Source of the DNA: Plectrocnemia conspersa
Taxonomy: Eukaryota > Arthropoda > Insecta > Trichoptera > Polycentropodidae
NCBI GenBank assembly: GCA_009617715.1
Contig: VTFK01000497.1
Location: 264,274 to 328,273, forward strand
DNA: 64,000 nt
Direction: 5' to 3'
The notes below the pieces were generated by a model. It did not search any database. It was not told the DNA's origin and saw nothing but the letters and a program-made list of their open reading frames with translations. A program made the translations under genes and the position numbers. Below are positions 12,243 through 22,851 of this stretch, in pieces. How positions within the stretch are numbered: position 1 is the first letter of the stretch; every line of letters begins with the position of its first letter.

Positions 12243-12720
12243 ATAATTGGAATTTGACCCAAGGGTTGTCGATACCGTCACCGCGGGGCCGGTGTCACCT
12301 GGCGGGAACTTACCTGTGGCAAGATGCCAGCCGAGCACCAGGGAGACAGCGGGTGCAGCGCGTGGCTCGTGTTCCGCGCATGCGCACGCCGCCCCACCTG
12401 AGACAGGGTGTTCAGTCACCCCGACAGGTGGGCCGCGCGCCTGCACCGGCCGATGCACGAGACATCTCGCGGCGCCAATCGAACGCCGAGCCAATTTCCC
12501 ATTGGGAGCGCAGCGTCGCACGCCGGTGCCTGCCAGCGCGCAAAATTCGAACGCAGCCTTTGTTTACTTCCGACTATCATTATTGACGTCGATTTGTATG
12601 CGGTAACGCAACCAGTTGCGTCAGTGATAATGCAACTGTATCGAGAGGATGCGTGTGGGTGTTTGTTGTTGCTTCCTTCACGTGATAATCTGATGATCAG
12701 TATGTTATGGTTGGGTCGGG
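12243..12720 (-). promoter_or_regulatory. CpG-rich promoter-like island with minus-strand splice donor
   Basis: This is the most GC- and CpG-rich interval of the left half. It holds a perfect NRF-1-type palindrome GCGCATGCGC (12,376-12,385), CCAAT boxes at 12,475-12,479 and 12,491-12,495, an inverted one at 12,501-12,505, and a CRE-like TGACGTC near 12,583. On the minus strand CAG|GTAAGT, the perfect donor consensus, falls with the last exon base at 12,314. A first, perhaps untranslated, exon of a minus-strand gene is a reasonable reading, with transcription starting roughly 12,380-12,450. Long frames on both strands here are expected of GC-rich sequence and are not called as genes. No downstream exon was identified. 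Confidence 0.45.
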
Positions 12721-12893
12721 TTTATCGCACTTTCGCACCATTGTGATATATTATTTCATGTTAAATTACGACAATTCTATAATACGAATTTGAATTATAA
12801 ATTAAAAACATAAAACGTCAAAATCAAAGCCTTCCAAACCTTCCGATTTGTTTGCAATACATACGTATTACACACACCCTATCTGATCATTTA

Positions 12894-12975
12894 CAGGCGG
12901 CCCTCGACTTTCGAACGTTCAACATTCGCACACATTTTCAGGAACCAATTATGTGCGAAAGTCGAGAGCCGCCTG
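12894..12975. mobile_element. 82-bp pogo/Tigger-like MITE
   Basis: The terminal inverted repeats CAGGCGGCCCTCGACTTTCG and its complement CGAAAGTCGAGAGCCGCCTG (one mismatch) begin at 12,894 and end at 12,975. The element is flanked by TA on both sides (12,892-12,893 and 12,976-12,977). The CAG start and the TA target duplication are typical of pogo/Tigger elements in the Tc1/mariner superfamily. It is far too short to encode anything. Confidence 0.85.
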
Positions 12976-13289
12976 TATTTATTTATATTCGAGGTATAAA
13001 TTTGATATTGGGCTCATTGAATTCATACTTTTCAGTGAGGGTATATATGTTACGGTGTAACATTGCGGACAAAATATGAAGTACAAGTAAAGTAAAAAAG
13101 CAAATAAGTAAAACAGCAAAAACAATGGATGCTTAAAATATATCGTGCTAGAGACGAGAACCTTGAAGATTAAGAAGACCATAGATAACAGACATCTAAA
13201 GGCGCAAATTAATTGAGAATTGCACACAACAATTCGATTGAAAAGTTCTGAGGCATTTAAAACAGCTAAAAAAATCAATATAACTTGCT

Positions 13290-13335
13290 TGGTGGGTACC
13301 GCACGAACTAAATTAAAAATAAAAAAAACTGTTAC
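13290..13335 (+). pseudogene. mariner transposase relic, second copy
   Basis: From 13,290 the frame reads WWVPHELN, then stop, K, stop, KK. This is the same conserved mariner segment as at 7,238 with in-frame stops. The match is short but the motif is distinctive. Confidence 0.55.
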
Positions 13336-13730
13336 GAAGTTTGGATTGTTTGCGCTTTAAATCATATTCACTTTGATAAAAACAATTTGCAATAATAACA
13401 AATATCTTGCAATAAAAATATTTATTTTGCAATAATAAAATTTATTCAATATTGAATAAATATAGTGAACACAATAAAAATAATACATACTCCACTATAA
13501 AAGAATACTTTCCAGGGTGCCAAACCAAATCCTAACCTAAACGAATTAACTCAAACTCCAAAATATAGACGCAAACTACAAAACATAGTGAAACTTCACT
13601 AATTATAATTCCATGTATCAAATAGTTGATATAAAAATAGCATACAGTCAGGATGATCATAATTAAAATATAGGATGATCGTGTGAATTAAGAAAACATT
13701 AGTTATTTTATAAATATTTTATAAAATATC

Positions 13731-13775
13731 TCGCTCGCACCAAAACTGTTGGGACAGGTTTGGTGCAAGCGAGCG
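13731..13775. repeat. Short strong hairpin
   Basis: TCGCTCG-CACCAAAACTGT on the left pairs with ACAGGTTTGGTGCAAGCGAGCG on the right, with one mismatch and a three-base bulge, around a loop of about six bases. It lies about 65 bases before the LTR-like element. It could be a miniature foldback element end or a structured RNA. Confidence 0.5.
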
Positions 13776-13840
13776 TTGGTCAGACATTGATAATAATGAA
13801 TATGTGGCGACCACACATATAGGCACATTTAGAAGGCGAT

Positions 13841-14255
13841 TGTCTCATTGTCAATGACCGTGACCAAAAACGTTCATTCAATAACAATGAGACAAACATC
13901 ATGGCACAAGAGGGATTTCTTTTGACCACACACAACACGGGTCGTTAAGAGAGCAGACGGTCAAGAGACGATCGGAGACACCACAAGAGACGGCCCAGAC
14001 AGCAGAGAGCCAAGATCTACCAGCAGACATCCGGAGGAACCAGCTATGCGCCCTCACCGACAGATTTGAATATCACACCTGACACTTGCCCCACGTAGCA
14101 TCATCTACGGCCACCTTCACCTTCATCGCGAGAAATGTCACACCGTTAATAGTCCACGTGTCACATGTAATTAGAACTTAATAAACAATCTAATAGGATT
14201 CACCGAAGAGTCTCATTGCCCGCGAGGTTAACCACCCCTAGGGCTACGCCCACTA
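13841..14255 (+). mobile_element. LTR-like / TRIM-like element, copy 1
   Basis: Starts TGTCTCATTGT and ends near CCCACTA. The first 54 bases form a hairpin: TGTCTCATTGT at 13,841 pairs with ACAATGAGACA ending at 13,894. The body aligns with 29,318-29,964 through CATGGCACAAGA, CAGCTATGCGCCCTCACCGACAG and an AATAAA-type signal near 14,180. No protein is encoded. A solo LTR or a terminal-repeat miniature retrotransposon is the likeliest identity. I could not find a clear target-site duplication, so the right border is approximate. Confidence 0.6.
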
Positions 14256-17200
14256 AATTCAAACGAATATATTTAATTATATAATATGTAGGACGAGAAT
14301 GTATTCAGCGCGACAAATGAAGCGGGAATAACGACAGAACGATGCAGCAATGTTGCGAGTGAAACCAAACAAAATAGGCCTAAAACACCTTGATAATATT
14401 CATGTATCATTATCCTGACCATCAGTTAACATTAAACTGACCTTAAAGTTAAAATACATAGGATCATATAATATAAATACTGGCTGAAAAAAAATATTTT
14501 GCCAATCTGTAAAAATAATTCTTACAATTTAATACAAATTTAAATTGTTTAATTTAGATTCTAACCATTTAATATAAATTCCGACTAATAATTGTCTGTT
14601 CATCTAATATTTAACCACTTATATTCTGACTTTTAATATAAATTCTGAGCCATTCAGAATCCAGTGTAATAAATATTATACTAAGTCATTTTGCCAATTA
14701 AGAAGTTTACTATTAATTTTAATTCTAACTAACTTTTTAACAGTGAAAACTTTTTCCTTCTATCTGAAATTATAATGAGTAATTTGTTGAACTATAATTA
14801 TATTTTTATTGAGTTTGTCTATTTTATTTTGAATTATTTTAAGAGTATAAAATAATTTCATACACATATTACAAAAGTTCTAATTATTACAAATTATTAA
14901 TAATAGTTCAATTGTAATTTTAAAACTTGATTAATATACAATTTTTCAGAAAATTTGTTTTATTTTAATTTTTGTTTTTTAATAAAAAAAATATTACTGC
15001 ATAATTTACTATTTTAATACTCTTGACATGCTTTATCAGTTACTGTCATTTCAGTTAGAGATAAGCATTCGTCATGAAGGTGAGCTTGCGACCTGCCGAT
15101 TATACATGAACAATTTCCAAATATAGTGGAAGGTTTGGAAGACTCTTCGCTTAGTTTATCATCAGAATTAAATAAAAAAAATATATATAACATATTTATT
15201 AGTGTATTCGTATTTGTAACATAAATATAACACTGCGACGCCTAAATGACGTATTAAAAAAAATCAACTGTACCTAAACCATTTTTTAAACAATGATGAA
15301 ATATACAATATTTGCCTTAAATGCATATAAATTAGTATACAAAATTCAAGCAAACCAGTACTTCCGAAACTTTTCTACTAAAAATTAATATCATACGAAA
15401 CAAAATATTCATCGTTTGCTTATTACAATTAAGAATGAATAGAAAACTTTTAAAAACAGACATTAATTTATAACAAGATAAACTAATACTCATTGTCAAA
15501 TCTCTCAAATTCAGTCCTATTTTTTTCAATATAAATAATCACATTATTTATTTCCCACGTTTGACAAAGCAATAAATCAAGATGCATCTCAAAGAATCGT
15601 AAATATGGTAGCTAAAAACCTCCACGTGGTTATTCTACCAATCACCTGGGATTACCGACCGGCAGGATGACTTTTTATTATGTAAATATATTTTTTTCGT
15701 CAGAGGATCCTTGAAAAATTAACGTTCAAGCCGCATTCCGACTCTACCTGTCGTCCTCGTTTCAATATATCATAACGACGTATAATTTGTTCTAAAAAAA
15801 CTAAGGGGATGATGTCGGCGAATCGAAAAGTTCACAGAGTGATGTGTAATAGAGACGCAAGTCTCAAAGAGTCGGATCCAAGAAACCAGTTTTTTATCAG
15901 CATCTACATCCCCTATTTGAACAAAGCCGCTTAGGACCATAATAAGATTCATTATATTCCGCTCTTCATAATATACGCCGAAATAAATTTAGCTAATAAT
16001 ATAAATCGTTATAATAAAATTTAATCAGCAGACAAAAATGTATATTTGAATTAAAGATCAGAAAATTATTGACCCTCCCTCATATACGATATAACAAAAA
16101 ATATTATAAATGTTACACTCATTAGGGAATGATATGTAGCTCAATAATCTGCCATAAAAAACCATACATTCAAAATGAAACCACCCTAATTTTAATATTA
16201 TTTTTTATCCATAAAACATTATATGTTTATAATTATATAATAAAGCAGCCTTTAAAGATAAAAATTAAATTAAAGCTTCACCTCAAAACCAAACCCATAT
16301 TTATTTAGATAAAAATATTTTAGATCTTCACAATAACCTAATTCACGTGGGAAAACCCAAAAGTGTGTTATACGTGTGTGTATTTATGCAATTACGAAAT
16401 GCCATCAAACAGTGGAATGCTGATGGAGAGAGATCTACAAGAGTTTGATCAATATATGTTCTTCAATGAAATGTTGATTCTCATGTAAAATATTATTTGC
16501 GAACCCTTGATTATGAAGCATGACCAAAAAATAAATCAGCAACATATTTTATTCAACAAAATAAAAGACTAGATATTATATAAGATGGAACGTGTTCAAC
16601 ACATTTTTATTTTATGTGTGCTTATTTCTGATTATCTATTTGTTATCTAAACGCTCAAGAACATATGGCAAAGTTTCTTGATTTTTTTGCAACTGCATTA
16701 AGCCAGAAGACAATTTCTCACGATCCGGTGGCATTCGTTTGTCCACGTGTGGCCCTCTCATGCATTTGACATTTGAACACGTGGCCCATGCACAGAAAAT
16801 ATACATTCTGGAAGGTCAGTTACACGCCATTGTAAAACATATGCGACTTCCAAGAGCCCTATCTTCCTGTTTACACAAGACTCGCAGTAGTTAAATTAAC
16901 TGCACCGGTGGAGAAAATGATTGACGATTGTTTCACATTACAATATGAAATATAACATGTTCATGGGGAATTTCATTTACGATAATAAATAAACCTAACG
17001 TTGTTTAGATGTAACGATTGAACTGTTAGTTTATGGATGGAACACACATTTCGTGATCTTAACGTACAATGAACATGTTGCGTAAAATAAACGATGAGCT
17101 TTGTTTTTTAAAACAGTTCTTTTAAAATAATGGTTTACAATGAGTAATGAGGCGAAAGTATTTTTTGATGCAAAGATACTTGATAGGCTTGATACTGTGA

Positions 17201-17905
17201 GAAATATGATACTTTTTAGATTTTGTTACACGAGATATTAAATCACTTCGTCGAGCATTTGGCTTCTGCTCCTGAGCGAAAAATATTTAAACATTTTTAT
17301 ATAACTTGTCAAATTTCCAATTTGTTAATAACGATAACATACCAACACATAGTCATTAGATTATTTTTTTGCAGCTTAGCAATTTTACAATATTCCTAAA
17401 TAAAATATATATTTTTACGCATTTAAAATATACAATAGTATATTTCTTGAAAATATGTTTAATTTAAAAAATAATCCGAAATTTGTGAAGGTATTTATTT
17501 ATTTAGTTAATAAATATGTTATAAAACATTTTTTATATGTGACGATTTTTAACGTAATTTAATTAATCCAGTTTTTCAGTTAAAATTAAATGTTTTTAAA
17601 AAAGCAATTTAGACTATATTTTATTATATTATTAATTTATATTTAATATTTACTTTGTGCGTTACAATCGGCAGATATAAATTTACATATTGACCGGTAA
17701 AAAACTTGTCGCATTTCACGCGTTAAAAGCGCAATAAACTAAATGTCATTAATACCCCCCACCAGAGTATTCGATATGCCGTCCAATGCATACCAAAGTG
17801 ACAATAATATATTCCGAGGATATGGCTAAAAGCTTTCCTTAAACGCGCATTCAGTGCTTTTACATACATAAACAGATTGAATGCGACATGAGGCTACTGG
17901 ATCTG
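14256..17905. other. AT-rich noncoding stretch
   Basis: No gene is supported. At about 14,520-14,660 are several diverged copies of the TTTAATATAAATTCTGAC motif that is expanded at 22,568-22,851. The minus frames at 15,332-15,529 and 15,770-15,952 have no recognisable motif. Confidence 0.45.
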
Positions 17906-17919
17906 TAATGCCTACAATA

Positions 17920-18883
17920 CACTCTCTGGAAGTTGTCTGAACCGAAGTTACAACTGAAATCAGCCGATATCTACGACTTCGGGTAAGCGACCACACTGTC
18001 GCAAATTTCATATGCCATCAGGACGGCGGCTTCTGTCACGTACAGCCGGCATTTTTGCGCGCAATCCAAAAAAGTGGCAAATAATCGCAATTTTTAAATT
18101 GTCATATTATTAAAATTACGCTACTGATAATTATAAAAGTATGTGTGGGCACTCACCAATACAATATCAATGAAAACTTTTCGGTCGTAAATATTCAATT
18201 TACGCAAAATCTTTGTCGGCTTTTGCAAAATGCCATAAGGCATAAAAATGATACTTCAGAATACGAACACCACATCTGTGACTATCCTAGAATTTGTCGC
18301 CATCGATTCTAAATAAGAATTCGTTATGGTGTGACATTTATATAAACCGATCTAAGTAAATGCGTCAGGATATTCGAAAAGATTTTTTTTAACAAAATCA
18401 AGTACCACTAATTATTTTTTAAATATTTAATTTTATATGAAAAAAATATAATAACGATATATGTTAGAAGAATATACTATCAAAAATATAATTAATCCCT
18501 TTTGGTGCCCTAAAATATTCAAAGATGTCAGTAAGACTCTGTTGAAGTACCCGATAAGCATATGGTATTATAACTTGAACACGTGACCATGATGCAGCGC
18601 TCGACATTCGTGTTAACCATAGGACGCCTACGCGCATACTGAAATTGAACCGAGTTACTCGTTCTATCTCAGTTTGCGAAACACCATATCATTATCTCTC
18701 TCACTCTCGTCACTTAACACGCGAGAGAGCGAAAGGGGAAGTATCTCACTGCTCGCGCTAGAAAGAGCAGCTCAGACTTCGGTTTCTTTGACTCGGAAAT
18801 ATGCCGACAATGTGCGGAAGCGCTCGAAGCTGGCCAAGTAAGAATTATCTCCAACGGTAACATTAGCCAACTTCCAGAGAGTG
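17920..18883. mobile_element. TA-flanked inverted-repeat element (MITE candidate)
   Basis: CACTCTCTGGAAGTTG at 17,920-17,935 is repeated as a perfect 16-base inverted copy at 18,868-18,883. Both are flanked by TA (17,918-17,919 and 18,884-18,885), as expected of Tc1/mariner-superfamily insertions. The 964-bp interior includes a GC-richer, CpG-bearing part (18,590-18,860) but no transposase I can recognise. Confidence 0.65.
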
Positions 18884-18959
18884 TAGTACAGGCATAAAGT
18901 GTGTATAAGAAAGCCGACGGAAATAAAAAAATCTAATTACACCCCTAAATATTTATTCG

Positions 18960-19250
18960 TAATTGTTAATGTCGGCGAGCAAAAGACCTCTACCCATGTT
19001 GAGTAAGCTTATATAAGCGCATACACAGCGCCTATACTTGACTTATATTTGGAACTTTCTTCCATCAGCACTTCATCAAGAATTTACAAGAAAACAAGAG
19101 ATTATAAACGAACTCGACCGACAGACTGAGTAAGCCGCTGCTTCTCTCTTCACGTTAACCTTGATCCAGCTTAAACGTTCGAAATCCAGAGTTCAACTCT
19201 ATATTATTTATCGGACGAAGCACAACTACATACAATAATTATCCAAATTA
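18960..19250 (+). promoter_or_regulatory. TATA-containing segment, possible LTR
   Basis: A balanced-composition block contains TTATATAAG at 19,010-19,018, then a pyrimidine- and CA-rich stretch like an insect LTR R/U5 region, starting around TGTTAATGTCGG. No flanking duplication or second copy was found, and no coding sequence follows. It may be a solo LTR or an isolated core promoter. Confidence 0.25.
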
Positions 19251-22200
19251 TTCATGGACCAAAATAAATCTTGCACAATAATAAAAAAATCATATAGTGA
19301 ATAACTTATATAAAAAATAAACATCATGACACCCTAATAACGACTTAGAAACTTGGGAAATTTTAAATCGATTTATTTTATATTTTAAAAATAGTTCTCC
19401 TTAGCCTTTCTCAAACATTTTTTTAATTCAAGAAACAATAATATTTTATTTAAATAGTAAAAGCATTTTAATAATTCTAAAACCACTAGATAAAACTTTA
19501 AAAAATGCTATTTTATTAAAGATACTGTTAAACCTAATTTTTCATCGCATTGCGATTTTTTTATATTTTATTTTATTATATCTTAGTACAGATAGCAAAG
19601 TTAAAATGTAAAATATTATAAATCAGCTGCTTAACAAAAACCGTCCAAGCTGAAATAATAAAAATAGTAAAATAAATTTAAAGAAACGGTAAAATGTAGC
19701 TAAAATAAACTGGGCCATGCAGCACCAGCTTAACTGAAAATTTCGGCCCATACTGATCTTCGGCGTAGGTCTTTCGAGACTTATTACAAAAAACTGTATG
19801 ATTAACATTTTATTTAATCACACACACACATTCATTAAAATTAGGATTCGATAGAAAAACTATATTAAACATTCATTAATACCATTCTTACAATTACAAT
19901 ATCGTAGTAGAAGAAGTGTAAAGACAAAATCAGCAATGTCCAATCCACCAATTTTCCTCGAGAAAAAAAAACAGAGAATTAATTGATTGGCATTACTGGT
20001 TTATGGCTTCTGTGTGTTCATTGCACCGTAGTAAGTCCAAAATTGTCATTCATTACTTCCTACGCGACAAAAGTGGCATTCATTGACATCTCAGCAACGA
20101 CAACATGGACCGGTAACCTGTATTACCACAATTGGAATACTTGCTCACCTTCCAAGCACGTGGATGGAGTCAGGAAGCAATCCTAAATTGCATTCATACA
20201 TCTTCCTCAATATTAATATTAAACGTGCGGTTCCTGAACCCTTTGATTACAGCTAAATGTTTGCATACTCCGTTTTCTGAATCTTAAGGATGACAAGAGG
20301 CTGGAGTTATTCAAATACTCTCGCAGACTGCTAAAACCCGGTCGGACGAGTTTTTTGAGCTTTCGCCCAGATATATACGTGTCCCCTATAGATTTCGCCA
20401 GAGGTCACCAAAAATGGTCGAGGAACGGTCAAACGGCGAAGAATGCGCCATCGCAAAACCAAACAAAGTTTTATAAAGCTACCCGATCCATTAGTGGTAT
20501 TGAGATAAAAGTTTATGTACTTCTTCTACATAAGTATAGAAACAAGGTAAGTGCATTACGTGCGATATAAATGGAATGGAACTTGAAAAATCAACAGTAT
20601 TTGTATACAGTTTACAAGTGTCTGAAATAGTACGCGCGTTTGGTTAATTTCATTTATTAAGTATTGCAAAATAAATTTTGAACCCCCTGCATGTTCAATT
20701 TTGCAAATATTTGCCCACGAGATGAAGATGAAGTGGTCTCTTGCGTGTTTAAATATGTATTTAACATTTTATGGAGAAGATCAACATTTATTCTTGAACA
20801 ATATTTCAACACTTTTGGTTAAATGCAGATAAACACTTTTATAAAATAGTATACAATAAATTTAATAGTAATTTACAGATAACCTAACTGAGCTGAATTT
20901 ATTTACTAGTAATACCATAAATAGCGTAACGCCTGAAAACGATCGCGAACGTCATTGCTCCAGCGGACAGGAGCGGGGCTTTCAGGGATTGATTATATTT
21001 TTCTTTTATATTTACAACCGCGTATATCATCTGAATATAAATATAAGTCTTTCTGGTTACATATTTACAAATAAAAATGCTATAAATATAATTAAATATT
21101 TATATAGTATTAATTCTAGCTACCAGACTAAATTGTACATGTATATATAATATTTAAACATAAAATTATCTTAAATCCGGTTGGAAACTAACTCAGACGT
21201 TTGTTTAAGTTATATATTTCGATTGAGTCAGCCAAAAAAAAAATCTTTTAACACGAGCAAAAGCAAACTGAACCGCTAAACTAACCTATGTTTGTTTACA
21301 CTACAAAGCAAAACTCGTATTGTATTAGTTGTTTCGGTTGGTCTTTGATGAGCAAATAGTTAAAAATAGTATAAATTTTAACATCATAAGTATAATAAAC
21401 AATGCGTAACATTTACTAAAATATGGGTACCCTGATTTTTTGTTATTATATAAACTGAACCACAACTGTCTGTCATGTAAACTGGCAAAGACGTGCTAAG
21501 TACATTATATTTCACTAAAAATATCCTTATGGGTTTTTTTCACGTGCGTGTGGCACGTATGTATGTATGCAAAAGAACATGTGGTCATTTCAAGGCGCTT
21601 ATTGATAATATTTCGCAGAAGTTAAACTCGCGAAATATAAACATAACTGGCGTTAAAACAAACTGAGATTTTGAACCGTCGGCATTTGCGTTACGTCACT
21701 TCTCATATTTAAAAAAAAAAGCTAACAAATATTTAATTGCATATATAAACAATTTATGGAATTATGTATTCGATAAAAAAACATCTGTTCAATATAAATA
21801 TTATTCGATTTTGATAACAAACATTACGATTGCTAATATAAATAATGAAAGAAAAAGTAAACCGATATGTACAATTTAAACTGTCTGAATCTTAATCGAA
21901 AAAACAATCAAACATACTTTTTAACTGCATTTTGAGCACTGCTTTTATTAAAATATTGAGTTTTTCACTGTGCCATAAATGTACGAACTTAATTAATTAC
22001 TACTTTTGTATTATATTTCTATATAAAATCTACTACTGTATTTAACTCGTTGTTAGTTTATGCATTTATATTTAAGAATATTACTTATAAGTATGCATTA
22101 TATTGATGGAATTAATTTATATTTAAATAATGAAGATAATTTTAAGCTCAATTTTTCAGAAAAAAATATGTAAGTTCGGTTAAAACTACGACAGTTATCA

Positions 22201-22560
22201 TGCTCACAAAAATCGTTATATCCCACATGTTATTTTTAAAATTCCACCCGGCATTATTTAGTAAATTTAGTTTAATATCTATTAGTATTTTAAATATTTT
22301 TGATTTTTTGTAAATTTTATTGGACCGATTTTTGTATATATCGTTATTTAAAAATATTTTTTTAAAGTATATTTATTTTTTATTATGTTTACGTTTTTTA
22401 CCTTTAAAAAATATTTTTTAACAAAGATATGATTTTTTTAATTTTTATTTATTTTTATATTAATAAGACGGAAATTAAATAAACAGTTAAATAAACATTT
22501 TTTACAAAATTTACTTTTTCACTTCAGTTTCGATTTTTTTTATGTTTTTAATAGACTTGT
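19251..22560. other. Noncoding stretch
   Basis: No gene is supported. A CA repeat (CACACACACACA) lies near 19,820. The interval 20,340-20,470 is less AT-rich and open in one frame (20,355-20,570) but contains nothing recognisable. Confidence 0.45.
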
Positions 22561-22567
22561 AATTAAA

Positions 22568-22851
22568 TGGTCAGAATTTAAATCAAATTTTGTTTAGAAA
22601 AAAATCAATTTTCGGTCAAAATTTTATTAGGAAAATGGTCAGAATAAATATTAAATGGTCAAAATAAAAATAATAAACGGTCAGAATAAAACAATTCGTT
22701 TAAATTCTGACCAATTAATAAAAATTATGACAATTTAATATTTATTCTGACCATTTAATATTTATTCCGACCGCTAGTATTCTGACCATTTTATATAAAT
22801 TCTGACACATGCAATATAAATTCTGACCAAAACCATGTTAAAATTCTGACC
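22568..22851. repeat. Inverted array of GGTCAGAATTTAAAT-type motifs
   Basis: The left part has GGTCAGAAT (or GGTCAAAAT) at about 22,569, 22,629, 22,658 and 22,678. From 22,709 the complement ATTCTGACC/ATTTTGACC-type word is repeated about eight times, each followed by AT-rich spacer such as ATTTAATATTTATTCTGACC. The whole is therefore a tandem array facing itself, bounded by GGTCAGAATTTAAAT and AATTCTGACC. Related units are at 14,520-14,660. It looks like a foldback-type element with internal tandem repeats. Confidence 0.65.

Noticed and set aside
12126..12746. Several overlapping long open frames on both strands
   Set aside because: They coexist in several frames of a GC-rich island where stops are rare, and none shows a known domain. 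Promoter or first-exon features explain the island better.
18964..19245. Complete solo LTR starting TGTTAATGTCGG
   Set aside because: A TATA-like box and general look fit, but no target duplication, no matching end and no second copy were found, so it is listed only as a weak regulatory segment.
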